DNA of 64,000 nucleotides from Ceratothoa steindachneri (lineage: Eukaryota > Arthropoda > Malacostraca > Isopoda > Cymothoidae), in contig OZ018330.1 of the NCBI GenBank assembly GCA_963969495.1, positions 53,443,034-53,507,033 on the forward strand. The letters run 5' to 3'. Below the pieces are notes generated by a model. The model was not told the origin of the DNA. It did no database searches and saw only the letters and a list, made by a program, of their open reading frames with translations. Of the stretch, positions 10,298 through 21,651 are shown one piece after another (positions within the stretch are counted from its first letter, which is position 1; every line of letters begins with the position of its first letter). The translations under genes were made by a program, and so were the position numbers.

Positions 10298-13200
10298 CAG
10301 TGCCGTATTTAGTGTGCTAGTCGCCCATAGGCTATATAAATTTTACCGCCCCCTCTTCAAGCCCATATTATTTGTTAAAACTTATGGTCTAGAAGGAAGC
10401 AAAAGCATGATTTGACATAGACGCGGTGATTTATTTATACAGTACATCAAAGAATTCGTGATGGGCAATGTCATTGGCACATAGTTCAGTTATTCACTAC
10501 AATGAGAATATCCATAATTAAACATTGTTACAAAGTTTAGAGAGTTTTCAAGTGTGACTTTTGCTCAGCAAACAGGTTAATGACATTATCATAATCCAGG
10601 AATTTGTTGAGATCACACTCAATTGCAAGTGTGGCAAGACTGTTTAAATTTTCATGACATAATGTCGACCTCAGATAGTTTTATCCTTCTTAAACAAGAA
10701 GACGACCGTTCTGCACTACAGTGGCTTGCCAGTGTATCTAAATGGTAACATTTAGATAAACCGCTCCAAGATTATTTGTGAAGATAAATTCTGCCAAGCC
10801 ACTTATTGTGTTGATGAGTGTTTCAATTTGCAGTGGGTGTGCACGCAGGTGAATGACTTCATTGACAATGCTTTGTTCGATGTCACAGTCATAATGCTGC
10901 ATGAGATTCAGTGCTTGACTCCTCAGGTCCTCTTTTGAACTGCATTAATTTTTCAAAGAAAGAGAAGTAGTCGAAGAATGACCTATAAGCTACTGCTCTC
11001 TTTTCGATTTCAGATTTCAGACTATCAATTATGACAAAGAAACAATTAATGCAAAATTCTTCCCTTGTACTGAGTATGGGTTGGTCTGCTTGTTTTTCAT
11101 CAAATGGAAGTTTCATTTTCATTTTTCTAGAAGTAGGCTGATCATATTCATCCTTCATCCTATCCTGAGGATATTTATCAAAATCCTCTCTGCATTCGTC
11201 TACAAATGTAATGAGACTTCTAGAAAGGAACCACACTGCCCATATCCACTCTATCACTCTCAAGCATGCACTGACTGCTTTAAATCTATCCAGAATTGGG
11301 TTTCACATTGTGACCATAATAGCAGTTTCAAGCTTGTCTATATAGTTTGCCAGTGATGAAGCCTTACTTCGCGTGACTGGTTTGTATGATATATCATCTT
11401 CTATGGCTACCAGAGCTTGGATGATTTCTTTCCATGAATTTCTTAAACATGTAACAACCTCTTCCCAAGCAGACCATCTTGTAGTTGATAAAGTTTTCAC
11501 AACTGTTCTCTTCTTTAGGTATGAAAGCAGAACTCCCCATCTATGGGTGAAGGCAGAGAAGAAGTTGTACAATGTTTGGATGGTACCAAAGAAGAAGACA
11601 ACTTCTGTACAGCTCTCAGCTGCACATGTTCCTACAAGATTCAGAGAATGAGCAGAGCATGGAATGTAAACTGCTAACTTATTAACATCTTTAATTCGAG
11701 ACTGCAGCCTTGAATAATGGCCTGACATATTCGAGGCATTATCATAGGAATGTCCCCTACAATTCTGGATACCAATATCATTTATTCAGGCATTTAAGTC
11801 ACAGTATTATACAACTCCTCTGCTTTATGGTCAGGGTTCTTGATGAAGCCAAGAAATCTCTCTGTTGGATGACCATCATGGTGTACATATCTAATGATGA
11901 ATGACAGCTGATCTAGGCGTGAAGTGTCTGGTGTAGAATCTACAAAAATTTAGTAATACTTTTCAGTCCTCACTTCGTTAAAAATAACCTTGATCATTTC
12001 TTTTGCCATGATATCTATGAACTCATTGCTAGTTGCCTTTGACAAGTAACTAACTTTCCCTGAACCATTATCGCCATATCGTTTGATGTGTTCAGCAAGG
12101 AAGGGATTAATTTCAGAAATGAGCTCTAACACAATTAAATAATTCACATTAAAAGGTAAATTAGGTCATCAAAAATGTTCACTGGTGCCTCTGAACGCTA
12201 ATCCCCTGGAAAAGAGAGCTTCCATAACAGCAACTACACTCTTCAAATCTTCTCTCCAATATTGCTTCTTTTTTTGTTGCTCATCAATCAGTTGTTTATA
12301 AATTTTGTTCCCTGAGGCAAATCTTTTTCTAAGCAACAAAACATTATCCTTAAGAACTTGTGAATCTTCGTGTTCTTTTAAACGTTTCTGTGCGTTTTTC
12401 CAGTCACAGAATCCTGAACATGAAGAAAGCTGACATGTACCACCAAACAGGCGACAAGGTGTTCAAAACACTGCTCCAGTTTTCTTTGAATATGTCAGCC
12501 AGATCCTGTGACTGACTTCACCATTCTTCAGTTTCTGATAGAAAAATGATTTGGACATATATCTTGTCTAATCATAATACTTTCGTGCTGATAGTGCAAA
12601 ATATGCTACAGAATTCCGAGGAATTCCGTTGGAAGCAATATGATCTATTAATTCATTGTTTATTTCCCATTCAGCTTGATCATCAGATGTTAGACTTTTT
12701 TAAGGGATACCTCTTTCACCTCTTTCTCACTGTTTTGCTCGGCACCAAATTCATCAGATTCAAATTCATCTTTTATTTCTAGTATATCTTCTGAATCTAC
12801 ATCATTGATGGGTTTATACTGATTAGCAGTGGACTGACAAGGAGTGAAGAAAGTATCTAACTTTGGTGTACTGGCCAATTGTTCTTCCAAACGCCTTTCT
12901 TCTTTCTTGGTAAGTTCTCTGTAGGCGTCCACTGAGTTTTTTTTTCTTTTTTGCGACATCTTTAATCTGCGAAGAAAAACAAAAACACAAACCACAAGGA
13001 AATAACATGAAATAACTGTCAAAAAAGTGCTAATGGCGCCACCAAAACCGGGAAAGTTGAAAATAACAAAATACTATATAGTTTATGGTTTTAAAACAAC
13101 AGTTTACATAAACTCATAATTTTATAAGAAATAAAAAAAAAAATTATTTAATAAATGTAGAAAAAATTGATATAGTTATTGGATTGAAATAATGATGACC

Positions 13201-14100
13201 TTGAACTTGAATTGGCAAAAGTAAGTCAAGGATAAATGTATACGATTATGTTATAGCAACTGACTATACAAAAGAAAGAGTAAGAATTTAAGTGGCAACC
13301 TATATAATTACCTTTTATGAATATAGCAAAGTTAGGGAATAATAAAAATAAAATACAAAAATAATGTATTCTGAAAACAATGTGGCAAAACCTTTGGTTT
13401 AATATTATTTAAAGCAACTTTGATTTAATTGCTTAAATAAATAAACTATATAAAGTTTGCCAAATCGTTTAGAATACTAAAAAATAAAATTTCATTCATA
13501 AAAGAATAAAAAACCACAAAATATTACAAAATACTGATGGCCATCTGACTTGTAAAAAAAAGTATTGCGTCCACCAAATTCGAGAATATTAGGTTGGTTC
13601 GTTTTCGGACATTTGTACCGCTACAACCAAATTATGTCACAATTTTCATAAACTGCCGCCCTATGCTCTAGACTAGAAAGCCTATGGATTTGGTAGCCCG
13701 GGGGCATTATCTCCTTTTGGGGCCCCGAACATACGAATGTTTGATATCATGAATGACATGAAAACAACTACTCCTGCTATATTCTTATGCACTCTGGTAT
13801 GTCTGATAGTGTGTCGAATATAACACTAAATATATGGAAGAAACTTTAATCGGGAATACTTATCGATGATTAAAAAAATAAGTTACAAAATGTGAAACCG
13901 AGATTTTGCATTTTATCAGATATATGTCAAAATTTACATTGATGAATGATTAACACAGTTTAGTTCAGAATTTAACCATTTTATTAACTGTTTTGTCATT
14001 CAAAAAAGGGATGTGACACTCGTTTGGGGTCCCCCTTCAATGGGTGCCCGGGTTAACTTTTAAATTTGTGCCCCCTTGCCCTCCCTTAGCTACGCCACTG
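10298..14100 (-). mobile_element. ZMYM/TTF-type hAT transposon, 3.8 kb
   Basis: The left tip is CAGTGCCGTATTTAG (10298). The right tip, read inward from 14100, is CAGTGGCGTAGCTAAG; 12 of the first 15 bases match. Between them lies a minus-strand hAT transposase. The element splits a transposon gene whose N-terminal piece is at 14101-14290 and C-terminal piece at 9795-10280. The 8-bp flanks do not match well, and 13690-14100 might be a separate short hAT-like element next to the larger one. Confidence 0.55.
10540..12963 (-). pseudogene. ZMYM1-like/TTF hAT transposase, broken
   Basis: The start at 12963 gives MSQKRKKNSVDAYRELTKKE and a basic/acidic N-terminus. The order then continues with a cysteine-containing TTF-type stretch (CRLFGG, FCDWKNAQKRLKEHEDS; ~12450-12350), LVLELISEINPFLAEHIKRYG (first 20 residues diagnostic; ~12130), YLSKATSNEFIDIMAKEM, MSGHYSRLQSRIKDVNK with CSAHSLNLVGT (11728-11630), and HRWGVLLSYLKK with TTRWSAW. 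The C-terminal dimerisation region lies near 10700-10550, including NYLRST. This is the DUF4371-hATC architecture of ZMYM1-like transposases. Multiple stops and frameshifts occur, for example around 11940 and 11300. Confidence 0.8.
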
Positions 14101-14290
14101 CTTGGTCTCCAACTGGTATTCTAAAGTATGCTTTGTAAGCTTCACACATTCTCTTAGATGCTATCACACCGAACTTGTTTGCTCTTGTTTTGATGAACTG
14201 TCCGCAGATATAACAGAATGCATCTGGGGAATGATTGCGACCTCTTGATGCGTTCACTTTGGTAGTTAGAGCTGAAATGATAGCAGATAT
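14101..14290 (-). pseudogene. N-terminal part of the split arthropod transposon-associated protein
   Basis: The minus strand reads SRGRNHSPDAFCYICGQFIK, then a linker and SKRMCEAYKAYFRIPVGDQ. A Cys-x2-Cys pair (FCYICG) and AYF-I-VGDQ mark the N-terminus of the same repeat-borne family whose C-terminus is at 9795-10280. The hAT tip begins immediately after GDQ, so this is where the hAT entered. No function is assigned. Confidence 0.5.
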
Positions 14291-14304
14291 GTGAATCCCT
14301 GTAT

Positions 14305-14725
14305 CAGGCCTGGCCCAGGGCTTTTTAGGCCCCTAAGCAGAATTTCATTTGCACCTCCCCCCTCACACCAGCACAACCACACTAGACGCTTGATCATTTC
14401 ATAGGCTACACTGTCAGTGTAAGACATCCACTATTTGTAGTTGGTTTACATCATACTACCATTCTGACTATGGCCAGAATGGCACATGAATGCTGACTGC
14501 TGCACCGTGGCAGCAGGATTAACCTATTGTTGTACCAACTCTGCAAATGATATAAAAATGGATTTTTTCTGTAATACCTTTTCATTTATATTACTACTGA
14601 TTTTTTTTTATTTAAAAATGTTTTATCATGACGTCTTGACATTTCAAGCGCTCATGGAGGCCCCCTGTTGGCGGGGGGGCTAAGCGATCGCTTTTTCGCT
14701 TATGCCTCGGGCCGGTCCTGGCCTG
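14305..14725. mobile_element. Short non-autonomous element with CAGGCC ends
   Basis: The left end CAGGCCTGGCCCAGGGC faces the right end CAGGCCAGGACCGGCCC (read inward), giving imperfect inverted repeats of about 17 bp around 421 bp of non-coding DNA. Flanking 8-mers do not match. The ends resemble hAT-type termini. Confidence 0.45.
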
Positions 14726-15504
14726 AATAAAAATTTCTGAAGTAATATTCCAGAAGGTTTTAGAAGTTTGCAGGGGTGTGTTCTGGTAAGTTCTTGAAAT
14801 ATTCTTGAAACTTCTTAAAATTCTACTAAGTTCTAAAAAAAATTCATTAAATCTAGAATGTTTTGGAAGGTTTATTTAAAACCAATATTATTCTACAACA
14901 TTCCAGTTTTTTTAAAAATAAAATTTCAAATTTTCAACCTTTTATATATTCTCAATTTTTTCTTGAAATTAATAATACTCTAGCATTATTTTCCAAATGG
15001 GCGAATTTAGAAATTCAGTGCCCTAACTATAATAAGCAAAGTTGGAGATCAAAATACATTTTTTTTTCATTTACTTAAGTTTCGAACAACTGGGAAAATA
15101 ACACTTTTAACTCAGGAACAAGAAAAAGTGAAATTTTGTTACATATTGCTATTAGCATAGGTAATGTAATGTAATGTAGCTAACATGTAATCATAAGTTG
15201 CAGTGGTCGGCATCTTACACTATCTCATTTGTAAAACTGAAAGTTCCTCCACCAATATTATTTCTTCAAAATCATTATTACTATCAATTGTCTTTATTCC
15301 AAGATTCATTGTTATTATGGTAATTATTGAAATTGAGTCAGTATCGCTGGATGGGAAGACGGATTGGTTCCACTGCTCCACTTTCTGCCTTGCATATGCA
15401 ACATTGGATGAAAAAGGGAATAATGGGATACAGGAATTTTTTCATAATATTGTGCAAGATTTCGTTCTTTTTCAGCCAATTTTGAATGGTATTTTACCAT
15501 AGGT
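14726..15504. other. AT-rich non-coding DNA
   Basis: Contains poly(T) tracts and repeated TTCTAGAA / TTCTTGAA-like words (14738-14880). No frame has recognisable protein similarity. Confidence 0.5.
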
Positions 15505-15945
15505 GGGCGCGATAACGAAAACATGTATCATGATAACCGATAAATTGATAACGATAACCTATAATCGATAACTGGCGATAAATTAATCGCCCGGCAAGGT
15601 GATAACCGATAAATCCAAAATTATAATACAATATTGATTATTGACTATATATAGCGTTATTTGATAATACAATAGTAAGAATATTTAAGTACTGTTTCTT
15701 ATTTTCTTACATGGTGAGGCTCTCCTTCATCTCCTCATAGGATTTGAGGATCTTCCCCTCAGCTCGGACCTACTTATTTCTGCCTCCAAGGCACGCGCAG
15801 CTCACCCCTGTGCTAAACTTGAACCAAAAACGGAAATTATCGATTATCGCTAATTTGGAACCAAAACTATCGGCGATACCGATGAATCAATAACGAGGGA
15901 ATAAAATATCGCATAAGCGATAACCCGATATCGTTACAAACAAAG
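15505..15945. repeat. CGATAA-rich dispersed repeat
   Basis: GATAACCGATAA, ATCGATAA and related words recur at both ends of this ~440-bp block (15510-15620 and 15835-15935). They occur in both orientations, so the two halves partly pair. The middle is unique. This fits a fold-back or short DNA transposon derivative. Confidence 0.4.
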
Positions 15946-16136
15946 TTTCAATATTTTATGTAGTTAAATAAAATGTAAATGATTTTTTATAGGATTTTTC
16001 ATTATAATTATCTAGCCTATAAATACCTAATTTTCTTTGGTAAAAATAAAATATTAGCTGGCAACTTCCAATCCTTCATTCCTAGCCTAATCATTTTAAC
16101 TCTTTTTGGCACCAACTTTGCGTTGATAATACTGAC

Positions 16137-16484
16137 AGTCCCTTGCCTCTCTGCTTCACGCTCTTACATGACCTTGCAGCGAGAACGGGGAAGATGTTGA
16201 ATGTTCGGTGGTTGCTGATTACACTTTCAACCAATCAAGAGAGCTTGCACGAAGGCGCGGCTAATTTGAAGGCGGCTTTTCTACGCATGCTTTGGATCGC
16301 CCGTACTTGTAGTCCCTTGCCTCTCTGCTTCACGCTCTTACATGACCTTGCAGCGAGAACGGGGAAGATGTTGAATGTTCGGTGGTTGCTGATTACACTT
16401 TCAACCAATCAAGAGAGCTTGCACGAAGGCGCGGCTAATTTGAAGGCGGCTTTTCTACGCATGCTTTGGATCGCCCGTACTCGT
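16137..16484. repeat. Two tandem copies of a 174-bp unit
   Basis: AGTCCCTTGCCTCTCTGCTT starts at 16137 and again at 16311. The two 174-bp copies are almost identical. Because 174 is divisible by three, a plus-strand frame runs through both copies, but I recognise no protein in it. It abuts the 38-bp minisatellite. Confidence 0.92.
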
Positions 16485-16611
16485 GCAGGTCTCTATCCTC
16501 TACCCTCTTCAGCCGTTTATTTACAGATGAACGTCATCTACCGTTTCGAACTGTTCATTAACAGATAAAAGTCCTCTACCCTCTTTAGCTGTTCATTAAC
16601 AGATAAACGTC
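16485..16611. repeat. 38-bp minisatellite, left block
   Basis: About three units of the pattern CTCTACCCTCTTCAGCTGTT + CATTTACAGATGAACGTC. The block ends in AACGTC, the 6-bp target duplicated by the Polinton that begins at 16612. The array resumes at 31041. Confidence 0.85.
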
Positions 16612-16887
16612 AGTAGTATTGTAGGTGAAAGATCGAGTACACACAAACTCGGCCTCCTATGAGTGTATCCATATACGTACACACGCACATGGACTCGCAC
16701 TCAAGTTTCATAGCATTTGGTTACTGTCAGCCTTGGTGACATGCAGGTGTCCCCTCCCCCCCATTACTTTGATCAGTGACCTTTTATTTAAAGGATTCAG
16801 AATCTACACACTCACATACACACACACACACACACACACACTGCCCAGACACTGACTGCACATCGCTTCACAATTATTTAGATGTTA

Positions 16888-17410
16888 TTACATACATATT
16901 TTTTCGCTCTCAAACGCTTTCCATAATTCCTTTTCGATATTGTTTACTTGGTTGTGTATCCATCCTCTATTAAAAGTATTTTTTACAACGATTTCTTCAT
17001 TTCTTTGATCATTATATAAACCGAATTGCTCAATAAAAGATGGATATGATTTACCGTTTCTCATCTGCTGAATGGAATAGACACAAAACAAGCCACATGA
17101 GTTTGAAAAGTAAGTTTGAACTCTGAATGGATTGACGATAATAATTTTATTCATTTTTACTAAGTTTTTAAGAATATAAACATCATTCTAGAACCCTAGA
17201 GATGGGCTGTCGAAATAATACAAACATTTTGTTAATAAACAAAGCGATTCAATGCGAACAGGTCTATGGCTGCTGTCCTGATTAATTATATAAGCTGCTG
17301 GCAGTTTGAAAGTTAAACATAGATCAGTTTCTCTCGCAAAACATCCATGTAAACTCGTTTTGTAGTTTTATCTTGATACAATAGTTCTTTTATTTCTACT
17401 GTATTCATTT
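16888..17410 (-). pseudogene. Adenain-like cysteine protease, left-arm copy
   Basis: Reads leftward from an ATG at 17410 (MNTVEIKELLYQDKTTK). The His region (SH, then a stop where the right copy has Trp, then IALFI) lies near 17240. The catalytic Cys block NSCGLFCVYSI is intact near 17095. The C-terminus continues as GKSYPSFIEQFGLYND and ends at 16888. Adenain-type proteases process capsid proteins in adenoviruses and are standard Polinton genes. This copy has a 23-bp insertion and several stops in its first half, but it keeps the catalytic Cys that the right-arm copy has lost. Confidence 0.8.
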
Positions 17411-17411
17411 T

Positions 17412-17670
17412 ATTAAGAATAAACTAATACGTTTCTAGACTTATCTATCTCAATAACAGACTGAAACTCTGCATATATAACAAGGAAGACCGGTTCTATT
17501 AATGGAGATTTAAACGGTAACTGTACTGATAATGTTCCGTGTTGTATAGGATTGGAGCATTCTCCAAGACAAGTAGCACCCTTGTCCTGATTTAGGTTAA
17601 TACAATAAATATTTTTACTTTTTATAAATTGTTCATACGTAAGTCCAATACTCTGCCTACCTCCAATACA
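17412..17670 (-). pseudogene. Duplicate C-terminal end of the major capsid gene in the left arm
   Basis: The minus-strand reading closely matches the last ~85 residues of the capsid gene at 28340-29626: GGRQSIGLTYEQFIKSKNIY, CINLNQDKG, ECSNPIQHGTLSVQL, and the end DKSRNVLVYS. The rest of the gene is absent here. The capsid tail and protease are thus carried in both inverted arms, and only the right arm joins a full-length capsid gene. Confidence 0.85.
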
Positions 17671-18046
17671 CCCTTGTTATTTCGATTTCTCTCATGGTAC
17701 TCGTATTCCCATCAGCTCACCGATTCGATGAAAACCAAGATTGAAGACGCAAGGATGAAAGAATTACCCTTCTCACAAGGTCAAGAAAATGTGATTAGTT
17801 ATTTTTTATACAAAATAAAACATTGGTAGCATAACGCGTATTATTTCATCTCTATTTTATTCATATAAATCAGAGAATATTATTATTAATTTAAAAAATA
17901 TATATGCACATAAAGAAAGAGCTAATAATAGCTGGCAGGTATTCAATGGACTTTCTTTTTTAAATATCTTGTAAGATCGCTTTGAAACCGAAATATATTG
18001 TTCGATAACTCCCTAGGAGCTCAACACGTTTCCAAAACGTCTTCCT
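17671..18046. other. Spacer between left arm and polymerase gene
   Basis: AT-rich DNA lying downstream of PolB on the minus strand. No further gene is supported. Confidence 0.5.
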
Positions 18047-21000
18047 CTAAACCTTTTCCCCTCTCACCTCTTTCACTTCACCGTGTTCCTCGGCTCTGAA
18101 ACCCATAAATGGTACAAGGATATGACTATCATCATTCTCTCTATCATAATCGGCTCCAACTATGCATTTCATATTATCGTAGGTTATTATATCCTTCGTG
18201 TGAGTGTTAATGGTTAATCCTTTCGCACGAAGTATATACTTCACCCCACTCGGCGTTTGGATACGTATCGAATAGGATTTGGGACCCGTAGAGCAGAATG
18301 AATCTCCATACGCATCAGCACCGTACACATCCTCGATCTCATCGGTGAGATCATCCAGAAATTCTCCGAGTTGAGGTTGTGGATCATCTTTCCTAGCAAT
18401 GAAGATGGCACTGTCTGCGTCACAGTACAAAAACCTTTCACCTAACGAGTCTAAGACGCCCTAGAGCTTGATTAGAGCACAGGCGGTTGTGAATGCTGCA
18501 ATTGGAAGATTCGTTACGTGGGAGTCAACTTCTACATGTTCAGCATTCTCCACTTTCGCAACGTATGGATTGCCAACTACATCCAACGAGTTCACAATGT
18601 AATCGTCGTTTTTGATCATATCGATTACATCATGGTCCGAACCACAGATGACCGTTTGCATTTCGCGAATCCTCTGAGCGAATTTTCCCCAGAGACTGTA
18701 AAAGAAATAAATATGATCAGGATTAATGGGATGATTTTTGATTTATTATTATAGTAGTATTATCAACTTTAAGTTTAGAAATTATTAACTTTTTATTAGA
18801 TGTACAAGTTCTTAACATTTCTAAATCACATCTTGAAAGTAATATATCAACATAGAAAAAAAATCTAATCGAGGAAGAAATTCTTACCTATTTAGGCAGA
18901 GCTTTCCTCTTAAACGCTTTCCAGGATTCCTTTCGACGCTGTTTATTTGGATTTTTATCCCCTCAACATGATTGACCATCTTCACGTATTTTATTTTTTC
19001 ATTCTCACCAATTACTCCTTGTGGGAAGCCAGAAGCTTCTATTTTTTCTTCTAGAAAAGTTTGTATATACTCTGCGAACAAACCATCTCTCTTCTCAAAC
19101 TCCAGTGTAAATTTCAGTTCAGGGATTGTGTACACTCCGAAAAACATACGTTGCTTTTCAGAGTGATTGCATTCGTGTGAGTTTTGCCGAGTGCATGTGG
19201 TGCAGAGTGTGAAACTAAGTTTACTATCTACGGATTGAGGGAGAACTGGAATATGAAGATCATTAAGAGGGAGAACATCAACTTTCATGACACCGAAATA
19301 TGCCTCATTCACACCCAGAGTGAATTCTTGAATATTCAAGACGGAATTTCTCGCACAGATACGCAACGTCTAGGTGATCCTACGGGATAGGGATTGTTTT
19401 TCATACAGTACGGATATAAGGAGCAAAAATCGACATAATGGATTTTCACACCTTCGGTTGGTTGGTAGTATAATATAAATGGGTTACATCTGTCACCAAA
19501 AAGTGCACCCCTCACATCCAATAAACCATTGTTTACATCGGTAGATATTCTATTAACCGCCTCACGTCGCCCTAGAATGGTTTGCATCATGGTTTCAAAT
19601 TCAAACCCTCAAAGAATGATAACCTTGTATTTACTACTACGATTCGATCACTCTCTACTGTCTGATATCGGTCCAACGACCCACGTCCACCAATGGAAAC
19701 ATTCTATTTTAGATCATAGTTTTCTTTCTGGCACCCATGCCAATAACATTCATGAAAGAGAAACACAGTTCCTCCTCCTGATGGTGAAAACCTGTCAGGA
19801 AAAATAATCTTCCAACAAACAGAAAGGCTTCGCTCACCACCGTTTCTTGCATGAAAAATTGGGATTCCTCTAACATGCTCTTCAAACATAAACCAACGTA
19901 TAGCCTTATAAGAAAAAGTTTTGTATTTCTTCCTGTCGATGAGTGCAATAGAATTTTCTGGTAAGAAGAAATATTTATAAACCTTGTAACACAATGAGGC
20001 TATTGTGATACAAGACTGCATAGGATCAATGTTAAATCTTCTGATGAACGAACACCTAAACTTATCAAAACACAGGCGAAGGATAGAAACATCTTGAATG
20101 AAATACTTAATAGATTTTGTACGATATTATATACTTCTTTCTGGAAATTCGAATAAAAATTACTGTCAAAGTGTAATTTGTTTTCGCTCTTTATTTTTTC
20201 ATAGTTAAAATACCTTTTTTCGGGAACGGGTCCAGTATAATTCATAGTTTCCTCTGAAAGAAAATCTTGAGAAAAATAACCTTTTTCTATTTGGGGGACT
20301 TCCATTGTTTTGGGCAGTTTTTTTCAGCGAAGAAGGCATGAATAGGAGTGTGTCCTTAAAACTATGTCTTAAATGAGCTCTATCTTAAAAATCTTTCGTC
20401 CGCTCTTCATTGGATGCGAAGTAAAGAGATTAGGATTAAAATGTTGGAGCAGTTCGTCATAGATAAATATGGCATCGAATTTGGCATTGTTATGTGCCAT
20501 CACATATGTTTTCACATTTTCTCTCGATCCTCTTATTCGTATTAGCTCTTCTATAAAGGGTTTACAAGGGGAGTTTTCACCATCTCTTTGAAAAATCTTT
20601 GTTCGTGGACCACAGTTCTTACATTTGTCATATGTTTCATTCTCATTATCAAAACAGAGTTCACAGATTATTTGCATAACCAATATATAAGGAAACAAGT
20701 ATAAATGATCCCACTTCTTTATAGGTTTCAATATCATAATGTACGGCGTTCCATTTCTTAAGCATCGACTTCTTCGATCTCTTTATCTAACACGTATGCT
20801 ATTCTCCATCCGCTTTATAGTATGTATAACATTTAGAGCAGAACAACTTCTCGCACTCGTGCCGTCTCATGCTGTTTACACCCTGCATGATTATATGGTT
20901 ACATCTAAGACACATGCTAATTTTCACACAAGTATGAAGCTTTTTGTGCGTATCAAAACATGATTGGCTGTAGAATGAGCGATTACATTCATTACATAAA

Positions 21001-21502
21001 ATCCCTCGAATTCTTTCTCCTTCACAACGCCCAAGACACTGACAGCATACCCCTTCACAATCTTTTAGATGAACTGTTACGTTGTCATGGAACGTATAGC
21101 AGGAAAAACCTATCCCGTGATTAAAAGGAAGTTTCTTGTTTTTAACATATGTATCACTAATGCTTCGAATTGGATAGTAAGATTCACCTTCAAGACCAAT
21201 GAATAGGAGTGGGGCTGTTTTTGCAGGATATGTTGGTCAATGGAGTAATTTGAATTTACGTTCATCACCTGTAGCCGTAAATATGAGGATCCTGAATCTC
21301 TGAATCGTTCTATTAAGGAAAACTGATCTACAGTGACAGAATTTTCATACACAAGATTACATTTTCTTGTCAACTCTTGAGACTCTTTTATTATTGTTGG
21401 AAACTAAATGTTTTTTGCGCGAACATTCTCTTCTATTTTTTTCGCGAGGACTGAGGAAACAAATGCGCAGCCTGTAGAATAGTCTATAAAGAAAGAAAAC
21501 AT
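18047..21502 (-). pseudogene. Protein-primed family B DNA polymerase of the Polinton, broken, with one probable intron
   Basis: Likely start near 21502. In order: a cysteine-rich region with C-x2-C pairs (~21050-20830); ExoI YDIET (~20733); ExoII AHNNAKFDAIF (~20480); a linker with GYFSQDF and YTGPVPEKRYF (~20270-20200); ExoIII with QDVSILRLC (~20090); FHECYWHGC (~19725); motif A DFCSLYP (~19420); DVLPLNDLHIPVLP (~19270); motif B split by an intron (18696-18887); KSYSIRI; and motif C YCDADS (~18425), where the usual YxDTDS Thr is Ala. Lesions include an in-frame TAG at 18461-18463 and frameshifts near 20690, 20080, 19700 and 19375. In active Polintons this enzyme copies the element by protein priming. 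Confidence 0.9.
18696..18887 (-). other. Probable spliceosomal intron in the polymerase gene
   Basis: On the minus strand a GTAAGA donor begins at 18887 and a pyrimidine-rich TTTCTTTTACAG acceptor ends at 18696. The 192 bases are AT-rich and contain stops. The upstream exon ends within the start of motif B and the downstream exon begins SLWGKFAQR, in the phase that keeps motif B in frame. Inferred from sequence only. Confidence 0.75.
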
Positions 21503-21651
21503 TTTGTATATAGTTTCCTGAAAGATGTTGGCTCATTTATTATACAAAAGGAAAGCATGAGTGAAGGAGGTATGAAAAAACTTTTTTTAGAGAGGCTTTT
21601 GTTTATAGTTATCCGAAAGAAGCTGTTTCATTCATTGTACATAAGAAAAAT
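21503..21651. promoter_or_regulatory. Divergent intergenic region with a duplicated ATPase start
   Basis: This 149-bp AT-rich region lies between the leftward polymerase and the rightward ATPase, so both promoters should be here. A ~95-bp segment is repeated imperfectly: ATGAGTGAAGGAGG at 21557 matches ATGAGTGAAGTAAG at 21652, with similar upstream sequence. The first copy has no usable frame beyond it. Confidence 0.45.

Larger units (their letters stand above)
16612..17670. repeat. Polinton left terminal inverted repeat
   Basis: Matches the right repeat (29365-31040) in inverted orientation, from the tip to about 17670. It includes a CA microsatellite (16805-16842), the protease copy and the C-terminal end of the major capsid gene. 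The right arm carries an extra ~750-bp insertion and a ~105-bp deletion relative to this arm. Confidence 0.88.

Noticed and set aside
13690..14100. Separate short hAT-like element
   Set aside because: Its right end pairs better with 10298 than with anything near 13690, so I kept it as part of the larger hAT, with the doubt stated there.
16143..16568. 141-codon frame across the 174-bp duplication
   Set aside because: The frame is long only because the unit is duplicated and divisible by three; no similarity.
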